Part shown: piece after piece, positions 63,982-64,000 of the stretch | Numbering within the stretch: the first letter of the stretch is position 1 | Layout of the letters: each line of letters begins with the position of its first letter | Source: Adhaeribacter radiodurans | Lineage (GTDB): Bacteria; Bacteroidota; Bacteroidia; Cytophagales; Hymenobacteraceae | Assembly (NCBI RefSeq): GCF_014075995.1 | Contig: NZ_CP055153.1 | Coordinates: 5,828,001-5,892,000 of the forward strand | Direction: 5' to 3' | Length of the DNA stretch: 64,000 nucleotides | The notes under the pieces: model-generated | The model's input: the letters and a program-made list of their open reading frames with translations, nothing else | Database searches by the model: none | Told to the model about the DNA's origin: nothing | Position numbers and translations under genes: made by a program

Positions 63982-64000
63982 ATGAAAAAGATTGCTTTTT
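63982..64000 (+). CDS. Start of a gene, probably secreted, cut by the window end
   Basis: The ATG at 63982 opens with Met-Lys-Lys-Ile-Ala-Phe, the usual beginning of a signal peptide. Only 19 bases are inside the window, so nothing more can be said. Confidence 0.4.

Noticed and set aside
1-64000. CRISPR arrays, tRNA and rRNA genes, prophage and insertion sequences
   Set aside because: I saw no evenly spaced direct repeats, no tRNA-like cloverleaf, no transposase motif and no phage structural genes; a covariance or profile search would be needed to exclude small ones.

Overview
The window looks like chromosomal DNA of a Bacteroidota member, most likely order Cytophagales (family Hymenobacteraceae; an Adhaeribacter-like genus is my best guess, not proven). 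The reasons are: C-terminal Por/T9SS sorting domains on three secreted proteins; Bacteroidota-type TAnnTTTG promoter boxes instead of E. coli -10/-35 elements; a GH97 glucosidase, DUF4403, DUF4112, DUF72 and paired M16 peptidases; moderate-to-low GC genes with very AT-rich spacers; and few Shine-Dalgarno sites. I see no rRNA, tRNA, CRISPR array, prophage or intact insertion sequence.

Layout. 1-9.2 kb: end of an outer-membrane protein, a DUF4403 lipoprotein, a metal-binding HMA protein followed by a persulfide-dioxygenase/rhodanese fusion, ArfB, a [2Fe-2S] ferredoxin, a PAS-LuxR regulator, ferritin and small stress-type proteins. 9.4-16 kb: a Kelch/T9SS protein, a glucuronokinase-like GHMP kinase next to GalU, an LpxR-like lipid A deacylase and a DUF4112 membrane protein. 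16.3-25.4 kb: two envelope proteins, a BlaI/BlaR1-type pair with two visible operators, a secreted matrixin-like metalloprotease and a GH97 glucosidase. 26-38 kb: a small secreted protein, a sulfite dehydrogenase (Moco subunit plus cytochrome c), an active/inactive M16 peptidase pair, DUF72, RlpA, a CDF cation exporter and a T9SS protein. 38-43 kb: a complete SAM-I riboswitch driving metH, then metF. 43.5-50.3 kb: a lipid (polyprenol/phytol-type) kinase, a NIPSNAP lipoprotein and the eboA-eboB-eboC-eboD cluster. 50.3-53.7 kb (minus strand): a small sugar-catabolic operon (mutarotase, TIM-barrel isomerase, zinc alcohol dehydrogenase, aldo/keto reductase). 54-64 kb: small membrane protein, upp, a Wzi/RemB-like barrel, an MsbA-like ABC exporter, gmhA, comM and a PagL-like lipid A deacylase.

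How the genes may work together. Sulfur: the persulfide dioxygenase/rhodanese and the SorAB-type sulfite dehydrogenase could form successive steps from persulfide to sulfate. Envelope: LpxR-like, PagL-like, MsbA-like, GmhA and Wzi-like proteins all act on lipopolysaccharide or surface polysaccharide. Methionine: metH and metF make and use methyl-tetrahydrofolate under S-adenosylmethionine control. The least understood unit is the ebo cluster, whose product is unknown in heterotrophic Bacteroidota and which here lacks adjacent eboE and eboF. Intergenic spaces are rich in hairpins and in several families of short degenerate repeats, one of which has been read into the C-terminus of a coding gene.
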